From contig CAJTTN010000008.1 of the NCBI GenBank assembly GCA_910579215.1, positions 20,591-84,590 of the forward strand: DNA of 64,000 bases. Reading direction: 5' to 3'. Position numbers and translations under genes: made by a program. The notes under the pieces are model-generated. The model ran no database searches and was not told the DNA's origin. It worked only from the letters and a program-made list of their open reading frames with translations. Each line of letters opens with the position of its first letter. The first letter of the stretch is position 1. Shown piece by piece: positions 42,645 to 51,096 of the stretch. The DNA is from an uncultured Anaeroplasmataceae bacterium. GTDB lineage: Bacteria > Bacillota_I > Bacilli_A > Acholeplasmatales > Anaeroplasmataceae.

Positions 42645-44228
42645 TTATTTTACTTCCTTGCTTTCCAAAAATTCTTCATAGGTTGTCATTCTATCTAAAA
42701 TCGTTCCATTCTTCTCAAAGGAGATTATACGATTTGCAACAGTTTCTAGTAGCTCAGCATCGTGACTAGAGAATAATATATTCCCCTTATAGGCTTTCAT
42801 TCCCTCATTTAAGGCTGTAATAGATTCCAAATCAAGATGATTGGTTGGATCCTCTAAAACTAAAATATTAGGTGCCTCAAGCATAAGCTTGGCAAACATA
42901 CATCTAACCTTTTCTCCTCCAGATAAGACATTACACTTCTTTAAGGATTCCTCTCCACTAAATAGCATTCTACCTAACCAGCCTCGAATAAAGCTTTCGG
43001 TTTGGTCTTCCTCAGAATATTGTCTAAGCCAATCTATTAAAGATAAATCCTTATTAAAATATTCCTTATTCTCCTGTGGTAAAAATCCTGTAGAGGTTGT
43101 GATTCCCCATTTAAATTTACCTGTATATTCCGTATCCTTACCTGCTAAAATATTGAATAATGCCGTAATAATAACAGAGTTTTCTGCCAAGAAGGCTATC
43201 TTATCATTTTTATTTACACTAAAGGTTAAATTTTCAAATAGACCTGGCTTTGATAAATTTTCAACAAACAAAATATCGTTTCCGACCTCACGATTTGGTT
43301 TAAATCCTATATAAGGATATCTTCTAGAGGAAGGTTCAATATCCTCTATTTTTATTTTCTCTAATAGCTTTTTACGTGAAGTTGCTTGACGAGATTTAGA
43401 TTTGTTTGCAGAGAATCTAGCAATAAATTCTTGAAGCTCCTTAACCTTTTGCTCACTCTTCTTATTTTGATCCTTTGCCTGCTGCAAGGCCAATTGACTT
43501 GACTCATACCAAAATTCATAATTTCCTACATATAATTTAATTTTACCAAAATCAACATCACATATATGAGTACAAACATTGTTTAAAAAATGACGGTCAT
43601 GAGAAACAATTAAAACTGTATTTTCAAAATTTAATAAGAAATTTTCTAGCCAACGCGTAGACTTATAGTCTAAATTATTTGTTGGCTCATCTAAAAGTAA
43701 GATGTCTGGATTGCCAAATAACGCTTGAGCTAGTAATACTTTAATCTTCAATTTTGCATCTAAGTCTCCCATTAGAGTGTAATGATAAGCATCATCTACT
43801 CCAATACCATTTAACAAGGTCATAGCATCTGTTTCAGCTTCCCAGCCACCTAGCTCAGCAAATTCGCCCTCAAGCTCAGCAGCTAAAATTCCATCCTCTT
43901 CTGAGAAATCCTCCTTAGCATAGAGCGCTTCCTTCTGTTCTTTAATTTCAATCAATCTTGGATGTCCTAATAAAACCGTATCTAAAACTGTTTTATCATT
44001 ATAAGCATTTTGATCCTGCTTCAAGACAGACATTCTTTCATTTTTATCTAAGACAACTTCTCCTGTTGTAGATTCTATTTCACCTGATAATAATTTTAAA
44101 AATGTAGATTTACCTGCTCCATTTGCACCAATAATTCCATAACAATTCCCTTTTGTAAAGGTTATATCTACATGCTCAAAAAGTTTTCGAGAACCATATT
44201 GTAATCCTAAGTTTACTGTTTTTAACAT
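42645..44228 (-). CDS. ABC-F ATPase, YkpA/YbiT-like
   Basis: A 527-residue protein with two ABC domains and no membrane part. Domain 1 has GANGAGKST (near 37), the signature GDLDAKLKIKVLLAQALF and LLLDEPTNNLD. A linker rich in Lys and Arg (about 240-305) follows. Domain 2 has a changed P-loop (FLAENSVIITALFNILAG), with SGGEKVR and LEDPTNHLD intact. The altered second P-loop is normal for the YkpA/YbiT branch. Such proteins act on the ribosome, for example as translation or stress factors. Confidence 0.88.
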   Translation of the reverse strand: MLKTVNLGLQYGSRKLFEHVDITFTKGNCYGIIGANGAGKSTFLKLLSGEIESTTGEVVLDKNERMSVLKQDQNAYNDKTVLDTVLLGHPRLIEIKEQKEALYAKEDFSEEDGILAAELEGEFAELGGWEAETDAMTLLNGIGVDDAYHYTLMGDLDAKLKIKVLLAQALFGNPDILLLDEPTNNLDYKSTRWLENFLLNFENTVLIVSHDRHFLNNVCTHICDVDFGKIKLYVGNYEFWYESSQLALQQAKDQNKKSEQKVKELQEFIARFSANKSKSRQATSRKKLLEKIKIEDIEPSSRRYPYIGFKPNREVGNDILFVENLSKPGLFENLTFSVNKNDKIAFLAENSVIITALFNILAGKDTEYTGKFKWGITTSTGFLPQENKEYFNKDLSLIDWLRQYSEEDQTESFIRGWLGRMLFSGEESLKKCNVLSGGEKVRCMFAKLMLEAPNILVLEDPTNHLDLESITALNEGMKAYKGNILFSSHDAELLETVANRIISFEKNGTILDRMTTYEEFLESKEVK

Positions 44229-44256
44229 ATAATTTTCTCCTCAATGCTTAAAAATC

Positions 44257-44276
44257 GGGGCTGCAATGCAGTCCCC
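44257..44276 (-). terminator. terminator of glnS
   Basis: GGGGACTGCA and TGCAGCCCC-type arms form a strong hairpin followed by GATTTTT on the minus strand. Confidence 0.8.
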
Positions 44277-44281
44277 TTTGT

Positions 44282-45928
44282 TTATAATTTAAATGACGAC
44301 TTCAAGCTAACTGTACAGTTAAATATAAGCTCGTCTTTTGTACTATCCTTATCTGTAGTATAATATCCATTCCTAACAAATTGATAATGATCTAAAGGCT
44401 TTGTTTCCTTTAAAGATGCTTCAACAAAGCCTTTTGAAATAGACAAGGAATTTGGATTCAACCTTTCAATAAAATCTAAATCCTTAGTTTCCTCTGTTTC
44501 TGGCAAAAATAACGCATCAAATAATCTAAAGGTTGCTGGCAATGCTGTAGTTTTCTCTACAAAATGAATGTTTCCATTAGGCTTACGCTCATTAAATCCT
44601 GAACCAGAACGTGTGGCAGGATCATAGGTCGCATGAATTAAAGTAATATTTCCATCCGCATCCTTTTCAACATGAGTTGCCGTAATAAAATAGGCATGCA
44701 TCAATCTTACCTCTACACCTAAAGCCAGTCGCTTCCATTTTTTATTTGGCTTTTCTTCAATAAAATCATCACGTTCAATATATACATATTTTCCAAAGGC
44801 AATCTTCCTAGTACCCAACGCTTCATTTTCTGTATTATTGGGACAATCCATAAATTCTATTTGATCCTCAGGATAATTATCAATTTGAACTAAAACAGGA
44901 TTAATTACAGCAGATGGTCTTAATGCCTTCATCTTCAAATCATCACGTAAGGCTTCCTCTAAAGCATGATACTCTACTGTCGAATTAACTCTTGATAAGC
45001 CTGTAGATAATATAAAGCTCTTAATAGCCTCTGGGGTAAAGCCTCTACGCTTTAAGCCAACCAAGGTAGGCATTCTTGGATCATCATAGCCACTCACCTT
45101 TTTTGTATCAACCAGCGTTTTTAAATATCGCTTTGACATTACCATCCCTGTAATATTTAAGCGTCCAAATTCATACTGATGAGAGATATGCTCTACATCT
45201 GTATTAGCTAAAACCCAGTCATATAAAACACGGTGATTATCAAACTCTAAAGAACAGCAGGAATGTGTAATCCCCTCAAAGCTATCCTGTAAAGGATGTG
45301 CAAAATCATACATAGGATAGATACACCATTTATCTTTTTGGCGATGATGATGCATATGAATAATACGATATAAAATAGGGTCTCTCATATTGATATTAGG
45401 ACTAGTCATATCTATTTTAGCACGTAAGGTCTTTTCCCCATCCTTAAACTCACCAGCACGCATCCTAGCAAATAAATCTAAATTTTCTTCTACACTTCGA
45501 TTACGATAAGGAGAGTTTTTCCCTGGTTCTGTTAAGGTGCCACGGTATTTAGAAGCTTCTTCTTGCGTTAAATCATCCACATAGGCTAACCCTTTTTTGA
45601 TTAACAAAACAGCTCTATTATAGGTTTCTTCAAAATAATCACTTCCAAAAAAAACATGATTTGGAGTATAGCCAAGCCATTTTAAATCCTCTTGAATAGC
45701 ATCTACATACTCACTATCCTCTTTTGTAGGATTCGTATCATCTAATCTTAAATTTGTTTTTCCACCAAATGCCTTTGCAGATTCAAAATTTGTTATGATT
45801 GCACGTGCATGTCCAATATGTAAATAGGCATTAGGCTCTGGAGGAAAGCGGGTAATAATTTCCTTCACTCTACCTTCCTTTAAATCCTCTGCCATTAAAG
45901 TTTTAATATAGTTACTAACCTCTTCCAT
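44282..45928 (-). CDS. glnS: glutaminyl-tRNA synthetase
   Basis: A 548-residue class I synthetase from the ATG at 45928, which follows GGAGGG; a longer frame from 45973 has no RBS. The HIGH motif is in FPPEPNAYLHIGHARAI, the KMSKS equivalent is GMVMSKRYLK (near residue 265), and RLDDTNPTKEDSEYVDAI lies between. The C-terminal anticodon-binding part (VEVRLMHAYFITAT, then NPNSLSISKGFVEASLK) is complete. Many Bacillota lack GlnRS and use GatCAB instead, so the gene helps to limit the host lineage. Confidence 0.95.
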   Translation of the reverse strand: MEEVSNYIKTLMAEDLKEGRVKEIITRFPPEPNAYLHIGHARAIITNFESAKAFGGKTNLRLDDTNPTKEDSEYVDAIQEDLKWLGYTPNHVFFGSDYFEETYNRAVLLIKKGLAYVDDLTQEEASKYRGTLTEPGKNSPYRNRSVEENLDLFARMRAGEFKDGEKTLRAKIDMTSPNINMRDPILYRIIHMHHHRQKDKWCIYPMYDFAHPLQDSFEGITHSCCSLEFDNHRVLYDWVLANTDVEHISHQYEFGRLNITGMVMSKRYLKTLVDTKKVSGYDDPRMPTLVGLKRRGFTPEAIKSFILSTGLSRVNSTVEYHALEEALRDDLKMKALRPSAVINPVLVQIDNYPEDQIEFMDCPNNTENEALGTRKIAFGKYVYIERDDFIEEKPNKKWKRLALGVEVRLMHAYFITATHVEKDADGNITLIHATYDPATRSGSGFNERKPNGNIHFVEKTTALPATFRLFDALFLPETEETKDLDFIERLNPNSLSISKGFVEASLKETKPLDHYQFVRNGYYTTDKDSTKDELIFNCTVSLKSSFKL

Positions 45929-46031
45929 AACAGCCCTCCAATAAAAACATAATGTTTTTAAAAATATATACATTTATTATACAATAATAAAGAAAAAAAA
46001 GGTAGAGAATAAAAGCATTTTCTTAAAGAAA

Positions 46032-46057
46032 AACTTCATATAAAAGCTAATGAAGTT
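46032..46057 (-). terminator. terminator of the tsa operon
   Basis: AACTTCAT and ATGAAGTT pair and the minus strand then reads TTTTTC. Confidence 0.65.
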
Positions 46058-46080
46058 ATATTTTAAGTAAAATATTATTG

Positions 46081-46554
46081 CTACCTTGTAATTTCAAAAA
46101 ATTGTACATTTAAAACTTTCGCAAGATCTTTAGGACATATCTTAACCTGATAGCCAATTTTGCCTGCTGAACAAAGGATATAAGGCAAAGTTTTGGCAGT
46201 TAAATCTAATATGGTAAAATAACGCTTTTTCATTCCAATCGGACTACATCCCCCTCGGATGTATCCTGTAAGATAAAGTAAATCCTTAACAGCAACTAAT
46301 TCTACCGATTTTTCCTTTACAGATTTAGCAGCCTTTTTTAAATCCAATTCCTTATCTACAGGAATTACAAAAACGTAATATTGCTTGCTCGCACCCTGAG
46401 ATACTAAAGTTTTAAAAACTTGTGAGGGATTTTCATTAAGTAGCTGTGCTACAATAGCTCCTTCTACACATATCCCCTCCTCATGAGGATACACAAAGAC
46501 TTCATAAGGAATTTTATGCTGTTCCAAAATTCTCATAGCGTTTGTTTTTTCCAT
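46081..46554 (-). CDS. ybaK: YbaK-type Cys-tRNA(Pro) deacylase
   Basis: A 157-residue YbaK/EbsC protein. KTNAMRILEQHKIPYEVFVYPHEEG at the start, VFKTLVSQGASKQYYVFVIPVDKELDLKKAAK with the conserved lysine of the active pocket, and YIRGGCSPIGMKKRYFTILD near residue 108 are diagnostic. It removes Cys wrongly placed on tRNA-Pro. It overlaps the rimI stop by one base as the last gene of the operon. Confidence 0.92.
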   Translation of the reverse strand: MEKTNAMRILEQHKIPYEVFVYPHEEGICVEGAIVAQLLNENPSQVFKTLVSQGASKQYYVFVIPVDKELDLKKAAKSVKEKSVELVAVKDLLYLTGYIRGGCSPIGMKKRYFTILDLTAKTLPYILCSAGKIGYQVKICPKDLAKVLNVQFFEITR

Positions 46555-46982
46555 TATAACTCCTTTTGCATAACTAAGGCATTTTCTTTATTAGCATAAT
46601 AGCTATAGCGAATAGAAATTGTTTTAAAGCCTAAAGAACTATATAAAGCTTTAGCCTTAGTATTAGATTCTCTTACCTCTAGTATGACTCTTTTTAAACC
46701 CTTAGACATTAGCTCGACAAAAACTTCCTTTAAAAGTCTTGTTCCATATCCTTTAGATTGATACTTTTTATCTATTACCAAATTTAAAATTTCTAGAAGA
46801 TTGCCATCAAAAATTGAGGAAACAAAGCCTATAATTTCTTCCTGTTCCATAAGAACATAATGATAGGCAAAGGGATTATCTAAATTTAAAAAATAAAATT
46901 CTTCTTCCAAAGAAGACAAAAGATTTTCTTTTTCCAACGCAACAATTCTAGAAATGTCTTCCTTATTATATCTCCTTATCAT
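46554..46982 (-). CDS. rimI: ribosomal-protein-alanine N-acetyltransferase RimI
   Basis: A 142-residue GNAT protein with the CoA loop DKKYQSKGYGTRLLKEVF (about residues 70-87) and VILEVRESNTKAKALYSSLGF followed by RYSYYANKENALVMQKEL, the typical RimI end. It acetylates the N-terminus of ribosomal protein S18. It overlaps tsaB by four bases, the usual arrangement of tsaE-tsaB-rimI in Bacillota. Confidence 0.92.
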   Translation of the reverse strand: MIRRYNKEDISRIVALEKENLLSSLEEEFYFLNLDNPFAYHYVLMEQEEIIGFVSSIFDGNLLEILNLVIDKKYQSKGYGTRLLKEVFVELMSKGLKRVILEVRESNTKAKALYSSLGFKTISIRYSYYANKENALVMQKEL

Positions 46983-47557
46983 GAAAGATTACGCTCTGCT
47001 TCTGTTTCTCTTAAATAGTTGGGGGTAAGTATTCTAGGCTCTTCCACATACTTCGCAAGCTCTATAACTCGAATAGGATTAACTTTATAAGAATTCTCAT
47101 CCACTTTATTATCATATTTTTCTTTTTCTAACGTCGTCTTTTCTAGTAAAGCCTCAGATACAAAATAACAATCCTCATCAGGTTGATAAATACAGCCAAA
47201 GCAATTTCCTCTTCTAGCATCAATTTGTGCTAGCACCCTACCCTTTAATCCACTAGCCATTAATTTTAAGGTAGATATTGCATAAAGTTTAATTTTAGGT
47301 TCTAAGGTAGCCAACATTTTCCCAACCGTAACAGCCATACGTACACCTGTATAAGAGCCTGGACCAATACCTACAATCACTTTATCAATTTCAATTAAAT
47401 CCATTCCTGCATTTAAGCAAGCTTTTTCTACCTCAGCCAAAATCACACGTGCATGATCATGCTTTCCTGGCAAATAAGACTCATAAAGAATCTTTCCATC
47501 TAAGCATAAGGCCGTATATAATATATTTGTTGCTGAATCTAAAATCAAAGCTTTCAT
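46979..47557 (-). CDS. tsaB: t6A synthesis protein TsaB
   Basis: A 192-residue TsaB: LILDSATNILYTALCLDG at the start, then VIVGIGPGSYTGVRMAVTVGKMLA (near residue 60) and GRVLAQIDARRGNCFG. It is slightly shorter than many TsaB proteins (220-240). It works as scaffold with TsaD and TsaE to make threonylcarbamoyladenosine at tRNA position 37. It overlaps tsaE and rimI by four bases each. tsaD is not in the window. Confidence 0.93.
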   Translation of the reverse strand: MKALILDSATNILYTALCLDGKILYESYLPGKHDHARVILAEVEKACLNAGMDLIEIDKVIVGIGPGSYTGVRMAVTVGKMLATLEPKIKLYAISTLKLMASGLKGRVLAQIDARRGNCFGCIYQPDEDCYFVSEALLEKTTLEKEKYDNKVDENSYKVNPIRVIELAKYVEEPRILTPNYLRETEAERNLS

Positions 47558-48000
47558 AATTGATTTAATACCTCCTCATAGCGAGCTCCCTTAGCCTCTA
47601 TTTGGATGACTCTATGCGTATCATCCACACGCTCTAGTTCAATATATAAAAATTCTTTAGGTAGAAGTTCTTCTACTTGGTATGGCCATTCAATTACACA
47701 AACCCCATCACCTTCAATGAACTCCTCTAAATCAAAATCTGTGTTTAAGCCATTAAGACGATATAGATCTAAATGATATAAAGGACACCTTCCCTTATAT
47801 TCTTTGACAATCGTAAAGGTTGGCGAGTTAATTATTTTGTTTATACCTAGTCCTAAGCCAATTCCTTTAGTTAAAGTTGTTTTTCCAGCAGATAGGTTTC
47901 CCACCAATAGTACAACATCTTTTGCATGCAATAGTTTACCTATTCTTTCGCCTAATAAAATTGTTTCCTCTACACATTTTATATCAAATCTCTTTTGCAT
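47554..48000 (-). CDS. tsaE: t6A synthesis ATPase TsaE
   Basis: A 148-residue P-loop protein: LLVGNLSAGKTTLTKGIGLGLG (Walker A GNLSAGKT, near residue 33), INSPTFTIVKEYKGRCPLYHLDLYRL (near 58) and VCVIEWPYQVEELLP. It drives the TsaBDE cycle by ATP hydrolysis. It is first in the four-gene operon. Confidence 0.95.
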   Translation of the reverse strand: MQKRFDIKCVEETILLGERIGKLLHAKDVVLLVGNLSAGKTTLTKGIGLGLGINKIINSPTFTIVKEYKGRCPLYHLDLYRLNGLNTDFDLEEFIEGDGVCVIEWPYQVEELLPKEFLYIELERVDDTHRVIQIEAKGARYEEVLNQL

Positions 48001-48043
48001 AGTAAATCACCTTATATAAGTATACCACAAAAATGACAAAAAG

Positions 48044-48067
48044 AAAAAGCCCTTTTACGAGCATTTT
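48044..48067 (-). terminator. terminator of the GTPase gene pair
   Basis: AAAATGCTC and GGGCTTTTT arms around GTAAAA pair with one mismatch, and TTCTTTTTG follows on the minus strand. Confidence 0.5.
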
Positions 48068-48071
48068 CAAC

Positions 48072-48992
48072 CTAAAAAGATAAAACAGAATCTTCTTCCT
48101 TAGCCAATTTAGAGACTTTCTTTGCATGTAGTATGACAACCTCTGCCTCAGCAATATTTGAATATTCATGAAAAACCTCACATTCCAAGAATATACAATC
48201 TCCAATTGCTACTAACTCCTTAACATTCTTAACCTCATAGCCAAGGAATTGGATATCATCCTCACAGCATGTCATAACATTTCTACCTACAACAATAGAG
48301 TCCTCTAAAATATCTCTAACAAACGTTTTAAATTTAATTGTTTTTCCTAAATACTTCTCAAAATTATCAAAAACATCTATATACCATGTAGGATAATCAG
48401 TATCCTCTAATATGATAGTATCTTTGGTTATATCATAGGGTAAATCCTCATCTAGCATAGAAGTTAATTGCCCATTTTTACCTTCAAAGCCAATTTGACA
48501 TTCTTGGTTTAAGGCTCTTATTTGCCTACGATACAAACCCAAATCTGTTACTCCATCACAACGATTAAATATGATTAAAGAAGAAAGCTTTACTAAATTG
48601 TTAAACACCTGTCGCATATTATTAAAATAAAGTCCAAAGGTAGATGCATCAATCAATGTCACCTGCTGATATACTGGCATATATTCTGGAAATTCCAAAT
48701 TTTCCATTGTATAAAAGCTATTATATTCTAAAACGATTTGAACTGGTTTATATTTTTCATCCAATTTAAATAGCAATTCTGCAGATAAATCTGTTTCTTT
48801 TTCTATTTGATGAAGATTCACCTCATATTCCTTTAGCCAAGCCTCCTCATACTCTACCTCACCCTCTTCACAAACAATGAGTAATGTAGCCCCAGCTTGA
48901 TAAGAAACATTGTTTTCTATAATTTCTTTAATTAAAGTGGTTTTACCACTTTCTATTAATCCATTAACAATAAATATAGGCACCTCAACCAT
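48072..48992 (-). CDS. CobW/G3E-type GTPase without the CxCC motif
   Basis: A 306-residue P-loop GTPase: IFIVNGLIESGKTTLIKEII (Walker A near residue 10), VTLIDASTFGLYF as switch region and LIIFNRCD (NKxD-like, near 158). The family's CxCC metal motif is missing; CEEGEVEYEEAWL stands there. A C-terminal beta-rich domain of about 90 residues follows. It is 10 bases behind the larger, metal-binding G3E GTPase and may partner or compete with it. Its role could be metal delivery to an enzyme, but that is inferred. Confidence 0.75.
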   Translation of the reverse strand: MVEVPIFIVNGLIESGKTTLIKEIIENNVSYQAGATLLIVCEEGEVEYEEAWLKEYEVNLHQIEKETDLSAELLFKLDEKYKPVQIVLEYNSFYTMENLEFPEYMPVYQQVTLIDASTFGLYFNNMRQVFNNLVKLSSLIIFNRCDGVTDLGLYRRQIRALNQECQIGFEGKNGQLTSMLDEDLPYDITKDTIILEDTDYPTWYIDVFDNFEKYLGKTIKFKTFVRDILEDSIVVGRNVMTCCEDDIQFLGYEVKNVKELVAIGDCIFLECEVFHEYSNIAEAEVVILHAKKVSKLAKEEDSVLSF

Positions 48993-49002
48993 AAGCTATC
49001 CT

Positions 49003-50079
49003 CTAAAATAAATCTTTAATTTTTTGAGCATTCAATTCAGAACCAATAATACAAATTTTTCCAATTGGTCTTGCCTGACAAGGAATTAAATTTACTTCCT
49101 CAGGAGTTAAATTGAATTCAAACCAAGTTCCGTTCAAATCAGATAAAACACCCTTAGCACGCACAACTAAACCATGCACACCTGTAGCAATCTCGTCTAA
49201 TAATTTCTCAAATCGTTTCAAATCATACCTCTTAACAGTTTCAAAGCCAATGGATGTAAAAATCTCTTCTGCATGGTGGTGATGGTGATGCCCACAGCCA
49301 CACTCTTCCTCATGATGGTGATGCCCACAGCCACACTCTTCCTCATGATGATGGTGTCCACAGTCACACTCTTCTTTATGGTGATGATGCTCACAGCCAC
49401 ACTCTTCCTCATGATCATGGTGTTCACAGCCACACTCTTCTTTATGGTGGCTATGCTGCAAATCTGCTAATAATTCAGCCATAAAATCATCCTGTATACC
49501 TTCATAAGACTTAAATAATTCCGTTTCACTTAGTTGATTTAATGGTGTGGTAACAATTACAGCATGTTCATTATATGATCTAACGATTTCTAAGGCCTCT
49601 TTGATTTTATCCTCTTTGGCAATATCTGTTCTTGATAATATAATTGTATGAGCCGACTTAAGTTGATCTAAAAAGAATTCACCAAAATTTTTTGCATACA
49701 TTTTAGCTTTATTTACATCTACCATACAGACTAAAGCATTTAAATATTCTGTTAGCTTTGCATCCGACACTGCTTGAATAACATCAGAAAGCTTTCCTAC
49801 CCCTGATGGTTCTATTAAAATTCGATCTGGATGAAATTTTTCGATTACTTCTTGTAGTGATTTAGAAAAATCACCAAATAAGCTACAACATATACATCCT
49901 TGGGAAAGTTCCTTAATATCAATCTTTGTATCTGCAAGTAAATCTGAATCTACAGAAACCTCTCCAAATTCATTTTCAATTAAAACAACCTTTTCATTTT
50001 TGATTTTTGAATCTAAAAGACGCTTGATAAACGACGTTTTTCCTGCGCCTAAGAATCCTGAAATTATATCTATTTTCAT
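49003..50079 (-). CDS. G3E GTPase with His/Cys metal-binding repeats
   Basis: A 358-residue COG0523 metallochaperone-type GTPase: GFLGAGKTSFIKRLL (Walker A near residue 8), GCICCS (CxCC near 61), ILIEPSGVGKLSDV and ILSRTDIA. Between the GTPase and C-terminal domains lies a region of about 60 residues (215-270) with five to six repeats of the EECGCEHHHHK type. The repeats bind zinc, nickel or similar ions. The C-terminal domain (VHGLVVRAKGVL to ARPIGKICIIG) is complete. It is likely to be zinc-responsive, though I see no clear Zur box. Confidence 0.92.
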   Translation of the reverse strand: MKIDIISGFLGAGKTSFIKRLLDSKIKNEKVVLIENEFGEVSVDSDLLADTKIDIKELSQGCICCSLFGDFSKSLQEVIEKFHPDRILIEPSGVGKLSDVIQAVSDAKLTEYLNALVCMVDVNKAKMYAKNFGEFFLDQLKSAHTIILSRTDIAKEDKIKEALEIVRSYNEHAVIVTTPLNQLSETELFKSYEGIQDDFMAELLADLQHSHHKEECGCEHHDHEEECGCEHHHHKEECDCGHHHHEEECGCGHHHHEEECGCGHHHHHHAEEIFTSIGFETVKRYDLKRFEKLLDEIATGVHGLVVRAKGVLSDLNGTWFEFNLTPEEVNLIPCQARPIGKICIIGSELNAQKIKDLF

Positions 50080-50129
50080 ATTTAACTTCTCCTTTTTTCC
50101 ATTACCTTAATTATTATATATCAAATGCT

Positions 50130-51077
50130 TTATTTTTTAAAGTTTTTAAATTCATTTCTATTCCCCCAGCCAATAGAAAATAAAAATATACAAAGTAAAA
50201 ATAGGCTTATCCAATATAAATTCAAATCTAATACTGTATTAAAAAATATAAGTAAGCCTGCATCAAGTGCCGTGTATAAGCTTGCCAAAAATAGTGCCAT
50301 AGGAATTGCTAACCAAAGTTTACTCGTAGAATATCGAAGATATGTGCTAAATACAAAAAACAAAGAGAAAACTAAGCCATTTACTGAAATTCCAGAAATA
50401 TAATAAGGGGGAAGCATGTAAATTGTGACAAGAAATATACTGATAGCTCCTAAGCATTGGATCAAATATACATACCATTTTTTAATATAGGATAAGCCTA
50501 GCAAAACTGATATACCTAAAAGAACATAGCTATATCTATAGTCCAAGCTTACACGAAAAAAGTGGATACCAAATAAAAAGGTTAAAATGATACTAATACA
50601 AAGAATTCCAAAATTTATAATAGGATTCAACAACTTATGTATGTTGATCTTCTCTCCTTCTAGAGGCATAACATAATAATTTCTTTCCTGTTTTGTTGGC
50701 TCAATGTCCACCTTACCAAAAAAAGGATCAGAAGTAATAGCACAATCTAAAGATTCATAAACTCTTTTATCAAGGGAATACTCAAGGTTTTCTTGCCAAT
50801 TGGTTTCATCTAAAGTAATATAGATAATTTGTTTACGCAGAAATGTAGCTGACTCTAGTTGTGATTTTACCCAATCATCGATTAAACAAGACTCACTCAG
50901 CAAACATAAAATCAGTTTTGAGTTTGAAATTTGCTCAAAAATGGTACTTTTCCAGTTTGCCCCTATAGGAACAAACTGGTCAAACCAAACGGAGTATCCT
51001 TGAGCTTTCAATACTCTATAATATTCAATTGCTTTGGCACGATTATGTACCTTATAGGATATAAATATGTCATTCAT
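50130..51077 (-). CDS. TIR-domain membrane protein
   Basis: A 315-residue protein from the ATG at 51077, preceded by AAAGGAG; the longer frame from 51104 has no RBS. Residues 1-125 are a TIR domain (DIFISYKVHNRAKAIEYY, YSVWFDQFVPIGANW, ISNSKLILCLLSESCLIDDW, then SQLESATFLRKQIIYI with a candidate catalytic Glu). Residues 165-305 hold about six membrane spans. Such TIR-membrane proteins may be NADase-based defence effectors or toll-like signal proteins; no partner sensor lies adjacent. It is 19 bases behind the ABC permease gene. Confidence 0.82.
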   Translation of the reverse strand: MNDIFISYKVHNRAKAIEYYRVLKAQGYSVWFDQFVPIGANWKSTIFEQISNSKLILCLLSESCLIDDWVKSQLESATFLRKQIIYITLDETNWQENLEYSLDKRVYESLDCAITSDPFFGKVDIEPTKQERNYYVMPLEGEKINIHKLLNPIINFGILCISIILTFLFGIHFFRVSLDYRYSYVLLGISVLLGLSYIKKWYVYLIQCLGAISIFLVTIYMLPPYYISGISVNGLVFSLFFVFSTYLRYSTSKLWLAIPMALFLASLYTALDAGLLIFFNTVLDLNLYWISLFLLCIFLFSIGWGNRNEFKNFKK

Positions 51078-51096
51078 ATTGAAAACTCCTTTTTTC

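Noticed and set aside
42645-44228. Degenerate second P-loop of the ABC-F protein as a defect
   Set aside because: The same change is usual in the YkpA/YbiT branch, so it is not a sign of decay.
49265-49460. Regular repeats as a CRISPR array
   Set aside because: The repeats are coding (Cys/His units) with no unique spacers of constant length. No CRISPR array or cas gene is visible in the window.
49218-49470. Open frames overlapping the His/Cys repeat region on both strands
   Set aside because: They are shadows of the regular CAT/CAC/GAA repeat code of the GTPase gene and have no RBS.
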